Assembly: GCF_900176305.1 (NCBI RefSeq)
Contig: NZ_FWXH01000005.1
Location: forward strand, 124,001-188,000
Origin: Clostridium acidisoli DSM 12555
Lineage (GTDB): Bacteria > Bacillota > Clostridia > Clostridiales > Clostridiaceae
DNA length: 64,000 nucleotides
Direction of reading: 5' to 3'
Under the pieces are notes generated by a model that saw only the letters and a program-made list of their open reading frames with translations, searched no databases and was not told where the DNA came from. The first letter of the stretch is position 1. Every line of letters starts with the position of its first letter. A program made the position numbers and the translations under genes. Shown one piece after another: positions 44,110 to 54,030 of the stretch.

Positions 44110-44317
44110 TAGTAAAAATGTGAGTTTTTTTTAAGAGAGGGACACGGATTAGGTGAAAGTTTCCTAAAAAAACAATTTTGAACCTACCTTTGAGTTCTGC
44201 ATTAAAGGTGCAGCGGTGATTCCGTTAAAGTCTTAAAGTGAGTATTTTAATTAATTATATTAATTAGGGTGGTACCACCGGTGTAATCTCGGTCCCTTTG
44301 GAGGGATGGAGTTTTTT
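44110..44317 (+). ncRNA. T-box riboswitch (proline) with terminator, upstream of proS
   Basis: Stem I elements (AGGTGAAAGTTTCCT) precede GAACCTACCTTTGAG. The candidate specifier CCT at 44183-44185 matches proline and is followed by A. The T-box sequence AGGGTGGTACCACCG is at 44266-44280. The terminator stem CTCGGTCCCT/AGGGATGGAG (about 44288-44311) is followed by TTTTTTT. Uncharged tRNA-Pro binding would open the terminator and allow proS expression. Confidence 0.88.
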
Positions 44318-44355
44318 TGTGCTTATATTTATGATAGGAGCTCTGAATATAGATG

Positions 44356-44430
44356 GTCATAATATAAAGAGATTGCGAAAAAAGGTGAAAACCATTCGCC
44401 CTTACTTCGCAATTTATAACTATTATGAAC
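44356..44430. repeat. Palindromic repeat, copy A (75 bp)
   Basis: Begins GTCATAATATAAAGAGATTG, ends TTCGCAATTTATAACTATTA then TGAAC. The two ends are near-complements of each other. Related to 45933-46056 and 61838-62250. Located between the T-box terminator and proS. Confidence 0.7.
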
Positions 44431-44484
44431 TTAAAAAATGTTTATTTAACAAATAATACATAATAAATTTTAGGAGGAATATAT

Positions 44485-45921
44485 ATGGCAAAAAATCAAA
44501 AATTAGTTGAACAAATAACTTCAATGGAAGATGATTTTGCACAATGGTATACTGACATAGTTAAAAAGGCTGAACTTGTTGATTATTCAAGTGTTAGGGG
44601 TTGTGTAATTTTTAGACCTTATGCTTATGCAATATGGGAAAATATACAAAGTACATTAGATAAAAAATTTAAAGAAACAGGTCATGAAAATGTATATATG
44701 CCAATGCTTATCCCAGAAAACTTACTTCAAAAGGAAAAAGATCATGTTGAAGGTTTTGCACCAGAAGTTGCATGGGTTACACAAGGTGGAAATGAACAAT
44801 TAACAGAGAGATTATGCGTACGTCCAACTTCAGAAACACTTTTTTGTGAGCATTATGCGAAGATTGTTCAATCTTATAAAGATCTTCCAAAACTATATAA
44901 CCAGTGGTGCTCTGTTGTAAGATGGGAGAAAACTACAAGACCATTTTTAAGAACAACAGAATTTTTATGGCAAGAAGGACACACAATACACGCAACTAAA
45001 GAAGAGGCTGAAGAAGAAACAATAAGAATGCTTAATGTATATGCTGATGTTTGTGAGAATTTACTTGCAATACCAGTAGTAAAAGGAAGAAAGACAGAAA
45101 AAGAAAAATTTGCAGGTGCAGAGGCTACTTATACTATAGAGTCTTTAATGCATGATGGTAAGGCACTTCAATCTGGTACATCACATTTTTTTGGACAGAA
45201 TTTTGCAAAGGCTTTTGGAATACAATTCTCTGATAAAACAGGAAAACTAGAATATGTTAATCAAACTTCATGGGGTATGACTACACGTATAATTGGTGCA
45301 GTTATAATGGTACATGGAGATGACGAAGGATTAAAACTTCCACCAAGAGTTGCACCAATTCAAGTTGTAATAGTGCCAATAGCTCAGCATAAAGAGGGTG
45401 TCATTGATAAGGCTACTGAACTTAAGGATAAAATATCTAAGATAGCTAGAGTAAAATTAGATATCAGTGATAAAATGCCTGGTTGGAAATTTAGTGAGTA
45501 TGAGATGAAAGGTGTTCCAATAAGACTTGAAGTAGGACCAAAGGACATTGAAAAAAATCAAGTTGTACTTGTTAGAAGAGATACTAGAGAAAAGATTTTT
45601 GTTTCTATGGATGAACTTGAAACAAAAATACCAGAACTTTTAGAGGATATACACAATTCTATGTATGAAGCCGCTAAAAAGGCTAGAGAAGAAAAAACTA
45701 GCAGTGCTAAAACTATGGATGAATTTAAGGATATAGTTGAAAACAAGACTGGATTTGTTAAAGCAATGTGGTGTGGAGATAGATCTTGTGAGGATAAAAT
45801 TAAAGAGGATACGGGAGCTACTTCAAGATGTATACCATTTGAACAGGAAGAAGTTTCAGATACTTGTGTATGTTGTGGTAAAAAAGCTACAAAAATGGTT
45901 TACTGGGGTAGAGCGTACTAA
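44485..45921 (+). CDS. proS: Prolyl-tRNA synthetase, archaeal/eukaryote type (ProS type 3)
   Basis: 478 aa, the short form without the editing insert. Class II motifs: [20 protein letters not shown] (motif 2) and [20 protein letters not shown] with [17 protein letters not shown] (motif 3/anticodon start). The C-terminal zinc-binding part has [11 protein letters not shown] and [11 protein letters not shown]. Charges tRNA-Pro. Preceded by a proline T-box. Bracketed by two copies of a palindromic repeat. GGAGGA ribosome site. Confidence 0.97.
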   Translation: MAKNQKLVEQITSMEDDFAQWYTDIVKKAELVDYSSVRGCVIFRPYAYAIWENIQSTLDKKFKETGHENVYMPMLIPENLLQKEKDHVEGFAPEVAWVTQGGNEQLTERLCVRPTSETLFCEHYAKIVQSYKDLPKLYNQWCSVVRWEKTTRPFLRTTEFLWQEGHTIHATKEEAEEETIRMLNVYADVCENLLAIPVVKGRKTEKEKFAGAEATYTIESLMHDGKALQSGTSHFFGQNFAKAFGIQFSDKTGKLEYVNQTSWGMTTRIIGAVIMVHGDDEGLKLPPRVAPIQVVIVPIAQHKEGVIDKATELKDKISKIARVKLDISDKMPGWKFSEYEMKGVPIRLEVGPKDIEKNQVVLVRRDTREKIFVSMDELETKIPELLEDIHNSMYEAAKKAREEKTSSAKTMDEFKDIVENKTGFVKAMWCGDRSCEDKIKEDTGATSRCIPFEQEEVSDTCVCCGKKATKMVYWGRAY

Positions 45922-45932
45922 AATTTAGTTTA

Positions 45933-46056
45933 TTCATAATATAAAGAGATTGGAAAGTACGGGTGAAGGGTTTTAACGGATGCTTTCCCTTTTCACCGCG
46001 AAGCAAAGGTGAAAACCATTCACTCATTGCTTGGCAATTTATAATTAGTATGAACC
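45933..46056. repeat. Palindromic repeat, copy B (124 bp)
   Basis: Begins TTCATAATATAAAGAGATTG and ends GGCAATTTATAATTAGTATG then AAC, with an inner pair GTGAAGGGTTTT / AAAACCATTCAC. Same family as copy A, with about 50 extra bases inside. Located just after proS. Confidence 0.75.
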
Positions 46057-46170
46057 AGGCTTGTCCTTATTAAAAAAAATTGAACGTTAAAAAATTATTA
46101 AAAAGTTCTTGTAATGTTAGCTTTGATGGAGTATAATGGTAAATATAGATTGATAAAAGGAGGTCGTATT

Positions 46171-46263
46171 ATGAAAAACTTTAAGATGTTTAGAAAATTA
46201 ATTGGCAATGCAATTGTAGCAAACCTATTAATAATAAAACACGACCTTGGTGAGTCAATTTAG
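46171..46263 (+). CDS. Leader peptide upstream of ABC exporter genes
   Basis: 30 codons starting at ATG 46171 behind a near-perfect AAAGGAGGTC site: MKNFKMFRKLIGNAIVANLL then IIKHDLGESI. It is short, basic and hydrophobic, and followed by two hairpins before the ABC genes. The layout recalls the leader BmrB of Bacillus subtilis bmrCD, where slow translation under antibiotic stress opens a terminator. No sequence similarity to BmrB is claimed. Confidence 0.55.
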   Translation: MKNFKMFRKLIGNAIVANLLIIKHDLGESI

Positions 46264-46285
46264 ATTACTTTTTGTTATGTAAATT

Positions 46286-46390
46286 AGCCATAGGTTGTGA
46301 ACCTATGGCTTTTAATATGATTTTTTATGGCAATATATCTATAAAATATCAGAAATTAGAAACCGTAGGCGAATACCTACGGCTTTTTTT
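46286..46390 (+). terminator. Tandem cross-pairing hairpins (candidate attenuator)
   Basis: Hairpin I: AGCCATAGGTT (46286-46296) with AACCTATGGCT (46300-46310) and TTTT. Hairpin II: CCGTAGG (46363-46369) with CCTACGG (46376-46382) and a seven-T tail. Their arms are near-identical, so the 5' arm of I can pair with the 3' arm of II (8 of 9), which would remove the terminator. Confidence 0.7.
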
Positions 46391-46421
46391 ATATAAAATT
46401 TTACTAAGGGAGATGTTAAGA

Positions 46422-46481
46422 ATGAACAAGAAAAAAATGATTGCAGAGTTAAAAAGCTGTGAGGCTATAACTTATGGGTAG
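46422..46481 (+). other. Possible 19-codon mini-ORF before the ABC exporter
   Basis: GGGAGA then ATG 46422 encodes MNKKKMIAELKSCEAITYG, ending 41 bp before the ABC start. The frame also runs open back to a TTG at 46272 through both hairpins. Either a second leader peptide or chance; I have no further evidence. Confidence 0.3.
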
Positions 46482-46522
46482 CAATACTAAAAAATATGAT
46501 TTGGAAGGGGAAATTTTATAAA

Positions 46523-48316
46523 ATGAAAAAACTTTTAGAACTGACAAAAGGAAGCAGACTATTATATATTTTATCTATATTAGCTATTGGAGTTGCAACC
46601 TATATATCTATGCTTGAACCAATGGTAATTAAAATTACAATTGATTCTATTATAGGAAATGAGCCAATGAATTTACCAAGTTTCCTACAGGATATAATTA
46701 AAGCAATAGGTGGTAGAAATGCCTTAAGGGAAAAATTATGGATATGTGCAATTTCTCTTGTATTATTAACAAGTTTAAGAGGAATATTTCTTTATTTTAA
46801 AGGAAAATTATCTACTTTAGCTTCGGAAAATATAGCAAGGAAAACTAGAATAAAGTTATATGATCACATTCAAAACTTGCCATATAGATATCATGTAAAT
46901 GCAGAATCTGGAGATTTAATTCAAAGATGCACTTCTGATGTTGAAACTGTAAGAAAGTTCTTTTCGATACAAATGGTCGAGATAGGAAGAGCATTTTTTA
47001 TAGTTGCATTGTCAATTTTTATAATGGCATCATTGAATGTAAAAATGACTATTATAGCGATGGTTACTGTGCCAATTATATTTGTAGCATCATATATATT
47101 TTTTAATAGTGTAAGACATACTTTCGAGAATGCAGATAAACAAGAAGGTGCACTTACATCTATACTAGAGCAGAATCTTTCTGGGGTTAGAGTTGTAAAA
47201 GCTTTTGGAAGAGAAGAGTTTGAAATTGAGAAGTTTGAAAAAGAAAATGCTAAATATAGAGATTTAAGTTTTAAGGTGAGCAACGTACTAGCAACTTATT
47301 GGGCAACATCTGATTTTATATGTACTGTGCAAATAGGCTTAGTTTTAATATTTGGAATATATTATGCAGTTAAAGGAGATATAAGTCTTGGGACTTTAGT
47401 CGTATTTAATACCTATGAGGGTATGCTTTTGTGGCCAATAAGGCAACTTGGAAGAATATTATCTGATATGGGTAAAATGACAGTTTCACTTAAGAGAATA
47501 ACAAATATTCTTGATGAGGAAGTAGAAAAGGAAAATGGAAAAGCATTAAAACCTGATATAAAGGGTGAAATTTCTTTTGAAAATGTTTCTTTTGAGTATG
47601 AGAAAGACGCTGAGGTTCTTAAGAATATAAGTTTTAAGGTTAAAAAAGGAGCTACAGTTGCTATAGTCGGGGCTACAGGCTCAGGTAAATCTTCACTTGT
47701 ACATCTTTTACTAAGACTTTATGATTATAAAAGCGGTTCTATAAAAATTGATGGAATAGAACTTTCAGATATATCGAGAAAGTGGATAAGAAGTAAGATT
47801 GGAATAGTTCTTCAGGAACCATTTTTGTATTCAAGGACTGTAAAGGAGAATATAAAAATTTCAAAGTTAGATGCAGAGGATAATGAAATTATAAGGGCAG
47901 CTTCAATGGCTGCGGTTCATAAAGTTATAACTTCATTTGATAGAGGTTATGACACAATAGTAGGGGAAAAAGGTGTTACTTTATCCGGAGGACAAAGACA
48001 AAGGGTAGCAATTGCAAGAACACTTATAAATAAGTTTCCTATTCTTGTTTTTGATGATTCTTTAAGTGCAGTAGATGCTGAAACAGATAAGATTATAAGA
48101 GGCAAACTTCAAGAAAAAAGTAAAGATGTTACAACTTTTATAATAGCGCATAGAATTTCTACTGTTAAAGATGCAGATGAAATTATAGTATTAAATCATG
48201 GAAAAGTAGAAGCTATTGGTAAGCATGATGAACTTATTAATAAAGATGGTATATATAAAAGAATATGGGATATACAAAATTCTTCAGAAATAAATAACGA
48301 AGAAAAATTTGCGTAA
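46523..48316 (+). CDS. ABC exporter half-transporter, degenerate-site subunit (BmrC/YheI-like)
   Basis: 597 aa. Six-helix membrane domain (about 10-310), then ATPase: Walker A GATGSGKSS, signature LSGGQRQRVA, Walker B VFDDSLSAVD. The Asp after Walker B replaces the usual catalytic Glu, as in one half of heterodimeric exporters. I chose ATG 46523 (MKKLLELTKGS) since exporters of this type start there; the ATG at 46496 has no clear site. Paired with the next gene. Likely drug or lipid export. Confidence 0.9.
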   Translation: MKKLLELTKGSRLLYILSILAIGVATYISMLEPMVIKITIDSIIGNEPMNLPSFLQDIIKAIGGRNALREKLWICAISLVLLTSLRGIFLYFKGKLSTLASENIARKTRIKLYDHIQNLPYRYHVNAESGDLIQRCTSDVETVRKFFSIQMVEIGRAFFIVALSIFIMASLNVKMTIIAMVTVPIIFVASYIFFNSVRHTFENADKQEGALTSILEQNLSGVRVVKAFGREEFEIEKFEKENAKYRDLSFKVSNVLATYWATSDFICTVQIGLVLIFGIYYAVKGDISLGTLVVFNTYEGMLLWPIRQLGRILSDMGKMTVSLKRITNILDEEVEKENGKALKPDIKGEISFENVSFEYEKDAEVLKNISFKVKKGATVAIVGATGSGKSSLVHLLLRLYDYKSGSIKIDGIELSDISRKWIRSKIGIVLQEPFLYSRTVKENIKISKLDAEDNEIIRAASMAAVHKVITSFDRGYDTIVGEKGVTLSGGQRQRVAIARTLINKFPILVFDDSLSAVDAETDKIIRGKLQEKSKDVTTFIIAHRISTVKDADEIIVLNHGKVEAIGKHDELINKDGIYKRIWDIQNSSEINNEEKFA

Positions 48317-48349
48317 TAAGAGATATAGATTTAAGGCGGTGAAATTAAA

Positions 48350-50179
48350 ATGGCAAGAATACAAGAAGAAAAGGTAACTGAAAAGTTGAATTTAGGAATA
48401 TGGAAAAAGCTTTTTAAATACCTATCTGAGTTTAAAAAAGGTTTATTATTTCTTGCATTCCTTATGACGATAGTGGCTGGTATAGATTCAATAATGCCAC
48501 TTTTAACTAGATATGCTATAGATAATTTTGTGGAAAAAAACACAATTAATAATCTTAAAATTTTTGGACTGGTATATTTATTAATTGTAGGAATTCAAGC
48601 TATAAATGTAAAAATATTTATAAGGCAGGCAGGTAAGATTGAGACTCATCTAGCATATCATATAAGAAAAATGGGATTTAAGAGACTTCAACAATTATCC
48701 TTTTCCTATTATGATACTTCTTCAGTAGGATGGCTTATGTCAAGAATGACTTCAGACATAGCAAGACTTAGTGAAGTTATATCTTGGGGACTTATAGATA
48801 TGGTTTGGGCAATTGTTATGATGATTGGTTTCTTAGGTATAATGCTTTTTAATAATGTAAAGTTAACGCTTGTAAGCATGAGTGTTATTGTACCACTATT
48901 TATAATAGGATTATTTTTTCAAAAGAAGATATTGAAAGCTTATAGAAATGTAAGAAAAATTAATTCACAGCTTACCTCTGATTTTAATGAAGAGGTAGCT
49001 GGTGCAAAAACAACTAAAACTTTGGTTCGTGAAGATGAAAATTTAACTGAATTTAAATATGATGTTGATAGAATGAGGCACTCATCTGTAAAAGCAGGTA
49101 TATTTTCAGCATTATTTCTTCCTATTGTTATATCTATGGGAAGTATAGGAACAGGTCTTGCAATATGGTTTGGTGGAAATGAGGTCCTTTTAAAAGGGAT
49201 ATCTTATGGAACCTACGTAATGTTTATATCATATACAGTACAATTTTTTGACCCAGTAAGTCAACTTGCTGGAACTATAGCTGAAATTCAGCAAGCACAG
49301 GCTTCGGCAGAGAGAATAATCTCTCTTGTAGAGACTGAGCCTGAAATATGGGATAAACCAGATGTAATTAATAAATACGGGGACTTATTTAATGCTAAAA
49401 AAGAAAATTGGGAAGATATAAATGGAGATATAGAATTTAAAAATTTGTATTTTTCTTATAAAAATGGTCAAAAGGTATTTGAAAATTTTAATTTAAAAGT
49501 TAAAAAAGGTGAGACTGTAGCCTTAGTAGGAGAAACAGGATCTGGTAAAAGTACAATTGTAAATTTATTATGTAGATTTTATGAGCCTAGCAGTGGTGAA
49601 ATCTTAATTGATGGGAAAGATTATAGAGAAAGATCCCTTTTATGGTTACAATCAAATATTGGATATGTACTTCAAAGTCCGCATCTTTTCAGTGGTACTA
49701 TAAGAGAGAATATAAGGTATGGAAAACTAGATGCCACTAATGAAGAGATAGAAGCAGCAGCTAAGATGGTTAATGCTCATGAATTTATAATGGAAACCGA
49801 AAAGGGTTATGATTCAGAGGTTGGAGAAGGTGGAGGAAATCTATCTACTGGACAAAAGCAACTTATATCATTTGCAAGAGCAATTGTTGGTAATCCAGCA
49901 GTCTTTGTTTTAGATGAAGCCACATCTTCCATAGATACTGAAACAGAAAGAGTAATTCAAAATGCAATAGAAAAGATTCTTTCAGATAGAACTAGTTTTG
50001 TAGTAGCCCATAGACTTTCAACTATAGTTTCTGCTGATAAAATTCTTGTTATAAAAAATGGAAGTATTGATGAAGCGGGAACTCATAGTGAACTTATTAA
50101 GAAAAAAGGGTATTACTATAGGCTTTATACAAATCAACTATTACAAGAAAAAGAAATGGAAAGTGAAAATGTATCGTAA
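48350..50179 (+). CDS. ABC exporter half-transporter, catalytic subunit (BmrD/YheH-like)
   Basis: 609 aa. Membrane domain about 20-330, ATPase with Walker A GETGSGKST, Walker B VFVLDEATSSIDTETE (Glu present) and a modified signature NLSTGQKQL (T in place of G). The canonical Glu here and the Asp in the partner define one active and one degenerate ATP site, as in BmrCD, LmrCD and TM287/288. 33 bp after the first gene, with AAGGCGG before ATG 48350. Substrate unknown; multidrug export is the family's usual role. Confidence 0.92.
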   Translation: MARIQEEKVTEKLNLGIWKKLFKYLSEFKKGLLFLAFLMTIVAGIDSIMPLLTRYAIDNFVEKNTINNLKIFGLVYLLIVGIQAINVKIFIRQAGKIETHLAYHIRKMGFKRLQQLSFSYYDTSSVGWLMSRMTSDIARLSEVISWGLIDMVWAIVMMIGFLGIMLFNNVKLTLVSMSVIVPLFIIGLFFQKKILKAYRNVRKINSQLTSDFNEEVAGAKTTKTLVREDENLTEFKYDVDRMRHSSVKAGIFSALFLPIVISMGSIGTGLAIWFGGNEVLLKGISYGTYVMFISYTVQFFDPVSQLAGTIAEIQQAQASAERIISLVETEPEIWDKPDVINKYGDLFNAKKENWEDINGDIEFKNLYFSYKNGQKVFENFNLKVKKGETVALVGETGSGKSTIVNLLCRFYEPSSGEILIDGKDYRERSLLWLQSNIGYVLQSPHLFSGTIRENIRYGKLDATNEEIEAAAKMVNAHEFIMETEKGYDSEVGEGGGNLSTGQKQLISFARAIVGNPAVFVLDEATSSIDTETERVIQNAIEKILSDRTSFVVAHRLSTIVSADKILVIKNGSIDEAGTHSELIKKKGYYYRLYTNQLLQEKEMESENVS

Positions 50180-50229
50180 TTTGCTATTAGACACTAAAGA
50201 TGAGTAGTTAAAAATAAAACTAAAAAAAT

Positions 50230-50274
50230 AAAGGCTGAGATTTTTGCTGTTTGTAAGTAAAAATCTTAGCCTTT
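50230..50274. terminator. Bidirectional terminator between ABC genes and thrC
   Basis: AAAGGCTGAGATTTTT (50230-50245) with AAAAATCTTAGCCTTT (50259-50274): 16-bp stem with one mismatch. It serves convergent operons. Confidence 0.9.
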
Positions 50275-50278
50275 GTGG

Positions 50279-51775
50279 TTATTTAATGAAATCTAAAACT
50301 ACTTGATTTATTTCATTTTTTTTACATACTTTTGTATGTATAACTTCTTTTTTATCTATATCTTTAATAGATTGTGGAATCTTATAAGCTGAAAGTTTAT
50401 CCATTTCATTTATAAGTTTAAATTCATCAAGACCGAAATACTTTTTATCTATAACATTCATAACAGCATTAGGAAATTTGTATGGACTAGCTGTTGAAAG
50501 TATAACAGTTTTAGTGGCATCTTTTGTTTCCTTTTTATATTTGTTATATACAGAATAAGCCACTGCGGTATGCGTGTCTATTATTTCTTTGTAATTATCG
50601 TATAATGCTTTAATCTCATCTGTAGTTTCTTCTTCAGAAGCATAACCACCATAAAAATCACTTAGTTGTTTTTTCATATCTTCTGTAATTTCGTATTTTC
50701 CATTAACTTTTAATGATGTCATCAATTCATTTATTTTATTAGAATCTTTGCCACTAACAAAATAAAGTAATCTTTCAAGGTTGCTAGAAACGATTATGTC
50801 CATGGATGGTGAATTAGTAATAAAAAATTCTCTGTTTTTATCATAAGTTCCTGTTGTAATAAAATCATATAAGACTTTATTTTCATTAGAAGCACATATA
50901 AGTTTATCAATAGGGAGTCCCATATTCTTAGCAAGATATCCAGCAAGTATATTGCCAAAATTTCCAGTTGGAACAACGACATTTATTTTATCATCCTTAG
51001 AAATTTCACCTTTTTTATAAAGGCTAATATAAGAATAGAAATAATAAACTACTTGAGGTATAAGTCTTCCAATGTTTATTGAATTTGCTGAAGAAAAAAG
51101 ATAACCTTTTTCAGCAAGTGATTCCTGGATAGAATTATCCGTAAATACATTTTTAACCGCAGTTTGAGCGTCATCGAAATTACCTTTAATTGCAACTACA
51201 TGTGTGTTTTTACCCTTATGAGTAACCATCTGTAACTTTTGTACGGTACTAACACCTTCTACAGGGTAAAATACAATTATTTCTGTGCCATCTACATTTG
51301 TGAAACCTTCTAAAGCTGCTTTCCCAGTATCACCAGAAGTAGCGGTTAAGATTAAAATGTTTTTATCTATACCTTGCTTCTTTACTGATGTTTTTAAAAG
51401 ATGAGGAAGAATAGATAATGCAACATCTTTGAAAGCAAGTGTTGGTCCAAAATAAAGTTCTAGTAAATAAGAATCACCAATTTTTTTAACTGGAGTGATT
51501 TCTTCAGTAGCAAATTTACTGTCATATGCTTTATCTATGCAAGATTTTAGTTCTTCTTCCGTAAAATCAGTGAAAAATTTGCTCATAACTAAATAAGCTA
51601 AAGCTTTATAATCAAGTTTCACTAATTCATCAATATTAAAATCAATTGTTGGAATATTATCTGGTACGTATAATCCACCATCTTCTGCAATACCTTTAAG
51701 GATTGCGTTTGAAGCTGTTACTGTCTTTGCACTGCCCCTAGTGCTTTTATACATTAGTTGATTCAAAATAGACAC
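50279..51775 (-). CDS. thrC: Threonine synthase
   Basis: 498 aa, PLP enzyme converting O-phosphohomoserine to threonine. Opening YKSTRGSAKTV and the long N-terminal domain are of the ThrC type found in E. coli and clostridia. Lys in FGPTLAFKDVA binds PLP; TATSGDTGKAALEGF and VVPTGNFGNILAGYLAKNMG hold the phosphate. Last gene of ACT-thrB-hom-thrC. GGGGTG ribosome site. Confidence 0.96.
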   Translation of the reverse strand: MSILNQLMYKSTRGSAKTVTASNAILKGIAEDGGLYVPDNIPTIDFNIDELVKLDYKALAYLVMSKFFTDFTEEELKSCIDKAYDSKFATEEITPVKKIGDSYLLELYFGPTLAFKDVALSILPHLLKTSVKKQGIDKNILILTATSGDTGKAALEGFTNVDGTEIIVFYPVEGVSTVQKLQMVTHKGKNTHVVAIKGNFDDAQTAVKNVFTDNSIQESLAEKGYLFSSANSINIGRLIPQVVYYFYSYISLYKKGEISKDDKINVVVPTGNFGNILAGYLAKNMGLPIDKLICASNENKVLYDFITTGTYDKNREFFITNSPSMDIIVSSNLERLLYFVSGKDSNKINELMTSLKVNGKYEITEDMKKQLSDFYGGYASEEETTDEIKALYDNYKEIIDTHTAVAYSVYNKYKKETKDATKTVILSTASPYKFPNAVMNVIDKKYFGLDEFKLINEMDKLSAYKIPQSIKDIDKKEVIHTKVCKKNEINQVVLDFIK

Positions 51776-51787
51776 CCCTTTTGTTAT

Positions 51788-53077
51788 TTATTCAAATTTT
51801 TCAACTCTTATAAGGTTATCAAGGCTATATACACTATCAAGTTTTTCAAGTTCGTCAAGTGCTTTAATAATGTCACCTTCAATGGCATCATGAGTTACTA
51901 TTACAAGTGTTACTATGCCTTCTTTTTCACCTTTTTGAGTTATAGAAGATATGCTTACTTTGTTTTTACCCCAAATTGTTGAAATCTCACCTAAGACACC
52001 ACTCATGTCCTTTACAGAAATTCTTAGATAATATTGAGATTTATAAGAATCTCTTTTTAATATCTGCTTAGAATTTTCTTTGTTTTCTACAGTTGAAATT
52101 GAACGTAAGGTCATATCATTTCTAAGAATAGATATTATATCACTAACTACAGCACTTCCTGTTGGAAGTGAGCCAGCGCCCCTTCCGTAAAACATTAAAT
52201 CGCCAACTGCATTACCTTTTATTAAAATTGCATTAAATGAATCATTTACATTTGCAAGAGGGTGAGCTATAGGTATCATTGTAGGATGAACTCTAAGTTC
52301 AAGTGTACCATTTTTTTCCTTTGCTATGGCTAGAAGTTTAATGCAATATCCAAACTCTTTTGCATATTCAATATCTAAAGAACTAACTTTTGTAATACCT
52401 TCTCTATAAATGTTTTCAACATCCACATCTAGGCCAAAGGATAGAGAAGTTAATATGGCAAGTTTGTACATAGCATCATAAGATTCAACATCTGAAGTTG
52501 GATCTGCTTCCGCATAACCTTTGTCTTGAGCTTCTTTCAATGCATCTTTGAAGTCCATATTTTCTAAGGACATTTTTGTCAGTATATAATTTGTAGTTCC
52601 ATTGATTATCCCAACAATTTCTTCAATCTTATTCGCAGTAAGACTTTCTTCAATACCTTTTAGTATTGGGATTCCACCAGCAACACTTCCTTCATAATAT
52701 AGAAGTACGCCATTTTTGCGAGCTTTATCTAAAAGCTCTTTACCTTCAAGGGCCATAACTTGTTTATTTGCAGTAACTACATGTTTTGAATTTTCAATTG
52801 CCCTTAACATATAGTCTTTTGCAGGATGCATGCCACCTAAAAGTTCAACTACAATTTTAATATTATCATTATTTAATATTTCTTCAATGTCAGTAGTCAA
52901 AACACCAGCTGGTATGTTAACACCTCTATCTTTGTCTACATCATTTACTAATATTTTTGTTATTTCTATTTCGTAGCCTGAACGTCTTGTTACCTCGTCT
53001 TTGTTGTTTTTAAATATTTCCCAAACACCTGTGCCTACATTACCTAGTCCAAGTAAAGCAATTTCTATCTTGTTCAT
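51788..53077 (-). CDS. hom: Homoserine dehydrogenase
   Basis: 429 aa. NAD(P)-binding GLGNVGTGVWEIF at the N-terminus, catalytic block GTTNYILTKMSLENMDFKDA with AQDKGYAEADPTSDVESYDA, and a C-terminal ACT domain (YYLRISVKDMSGVLGEISTI, about 350-429) for threonine feedback. Reduces aspartate semialdehyde to homoserine. 12 bp upstream of thrC. GGAGG site. Confidence 0.97.
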   Translation of the reverse strand: MNKIEIALLGLGNVGTGVWEIFKNNKDEVTRRSGYEIEITKILVNDVDKDRGVNIPAGVLTTDIEEILNNDNIKIVVELLGGMHPAKDYMLRAIENSKHVVTANKQVMALEGKELLDKARKNGVLLYYEGSVAGGIPILKGIEESLTANKIEEIVGIINGTTNYILTKMSLENMDFKDALKEAQDKGYAEADPTSDVESYDAMYKLAILTSLSFGLDVDVENIYREGITKVSSLDIEYAKEFGYCIKLLAIAKEKNGTLELRVHPTMIPIAHPLANVNDSFNAILIKGNAVGDLMFYGRGAGSLPTGSAVVSDIISILRNDMTLRSISTVENKENSKQILKRDSYKSQYYLRISVKDMSGVLGEISTIWGKNKVSISSITQKGEKEGIVTLVIVTHDAIEGDIIKALDELEKLDSVYSLDNLIRVEKFE

Positions 53078-53079
53078 AA

Positions 53080-54018
53080 TTAATCCTCCAATACTGACTT
53101 GCTATTTTTTTCACATTCCTTACTATCAATAACTACTGTTCCTGAAAGATCAGGCTCCAAAAGTTTTATTTTCCAACAGGCTTCTGCCGTCTTTAAAAAT
53201 GTTTCCATCTTATTTAAAAATTCAGTGTTATTTTTTTCTATTATAAGCATAAGCGTTGAACCAGATCCACTTATAAATTCTCCTAAAGCATTAAAATCTT
53301 TAGCTTTATTAAAAATATCTTCCATACCTTTTATTGATGGACCTCTGAAAGGCTGGTGTATTTTATCCTGTAAACATATTCTTAGTTTTGAATAATCTCT
53401 TTTGTAAAGTGAGGAAATTAGCATTGAAGCTCTTGAAATATTAAATACACAATCTGATTTGCTGTACTCTAGAGGTAAAACTTTTCTACTGTTTTCAGTA
53501 CTCATCTTAAAATCTGGTATTAAAGCAGCAAACAATAAGTCATCAGGTGTATTAATTTTAGAGTATACCACATTATCATTCTCAATTAAAGATATATTAA
53601 ATCCACCAACTAAAGCTGGCACAACGTTATCTGGATGACCTTCAATTTGCGTGGCAAGATTTATAATTTCTTGTTCTGTCATTATGTTATCCATAAAATA
53701 GTTTGCGGCATGAATTCCAGCAGCAATGCAGGTTGCACTACTACCAAGTCCTCTGGATAATGGGACTTCTGAAGTTACTACATTTATATAGAAACCTCTG
53801 TGTTTAAAATCGTATTTTTTAAAAGCTTCTAACATGCTATGATATATAAGATTGTCTTCTAATGCTATAGAAGATGTTTTTCCGTTTTCTAAAAATATTA
53901 AGTCATCACTATCAGTTTTAGCAAATTCAAATTCATTATAAAGTTTAAGGGCCAGTCCAAAACAGTCGAAGCCAGCTCCTATATTAGCTGTACTTGCAGG
54001 TACTTTAATTTTTAGCAT
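53080..54018 (-). CDS. thrB: Homoserine kinase
   Basis: 312 aa, GHMP kinase: VPASTANIGAGFDCFGLALK at the N-terminus, ATP loop VPLSRGLGSSATCIAAGI (about 88-105), GHPDNVVPALVGGF, and C-terminal GEFISGSGSTLMLI. Phosphorylates homoserine for ThrC. Two bp separate it from hom on the same strand. Confidence 0.97.
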   Translation of the reverse strand: MLKIKVPASTANIGAGFDCFGLALKLYNEFEFAKTDSDDLIFLENGKTSSIALEDNLIYHSMLEAFKKYDFKHRGFYINVVTSEVPLSRGLGSSATCIAAGIHAANYFMDNIMTEQEIINLATQIEGHPDNVVPALVGGFNISLIENDNVVYSKINTPDDLLFAALIPDFKMSTENSRKVLPLEYSKSDCVFNISRASMLISSLYKRDYSKLRICLQDKIHQPFRGPSIKGMEDIFNKAKDFNALGEFISGSGSTLMLIIEKNNTEFLNKMETFLKTAEACWKIKLLEPDLSGTVVIDSKECEKNSKSVLED

Positions 54019-54030
54019 AAATCCATCTCC

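Noticed and set aside
44356-46056. Repeats around proS as IS ends of a transposon carrying proS
   Set aside because: The third copy has no proS-like cargo, each copy is itself palindromic, and no transposase is nearby.
46272-46481. 69-codon frame across both ABC-leader hairpins
   Set aside because: It starts at a TTG without a ribosome site, and its first part is hairpin sequence. Only its last 19 codons have a site of their own.
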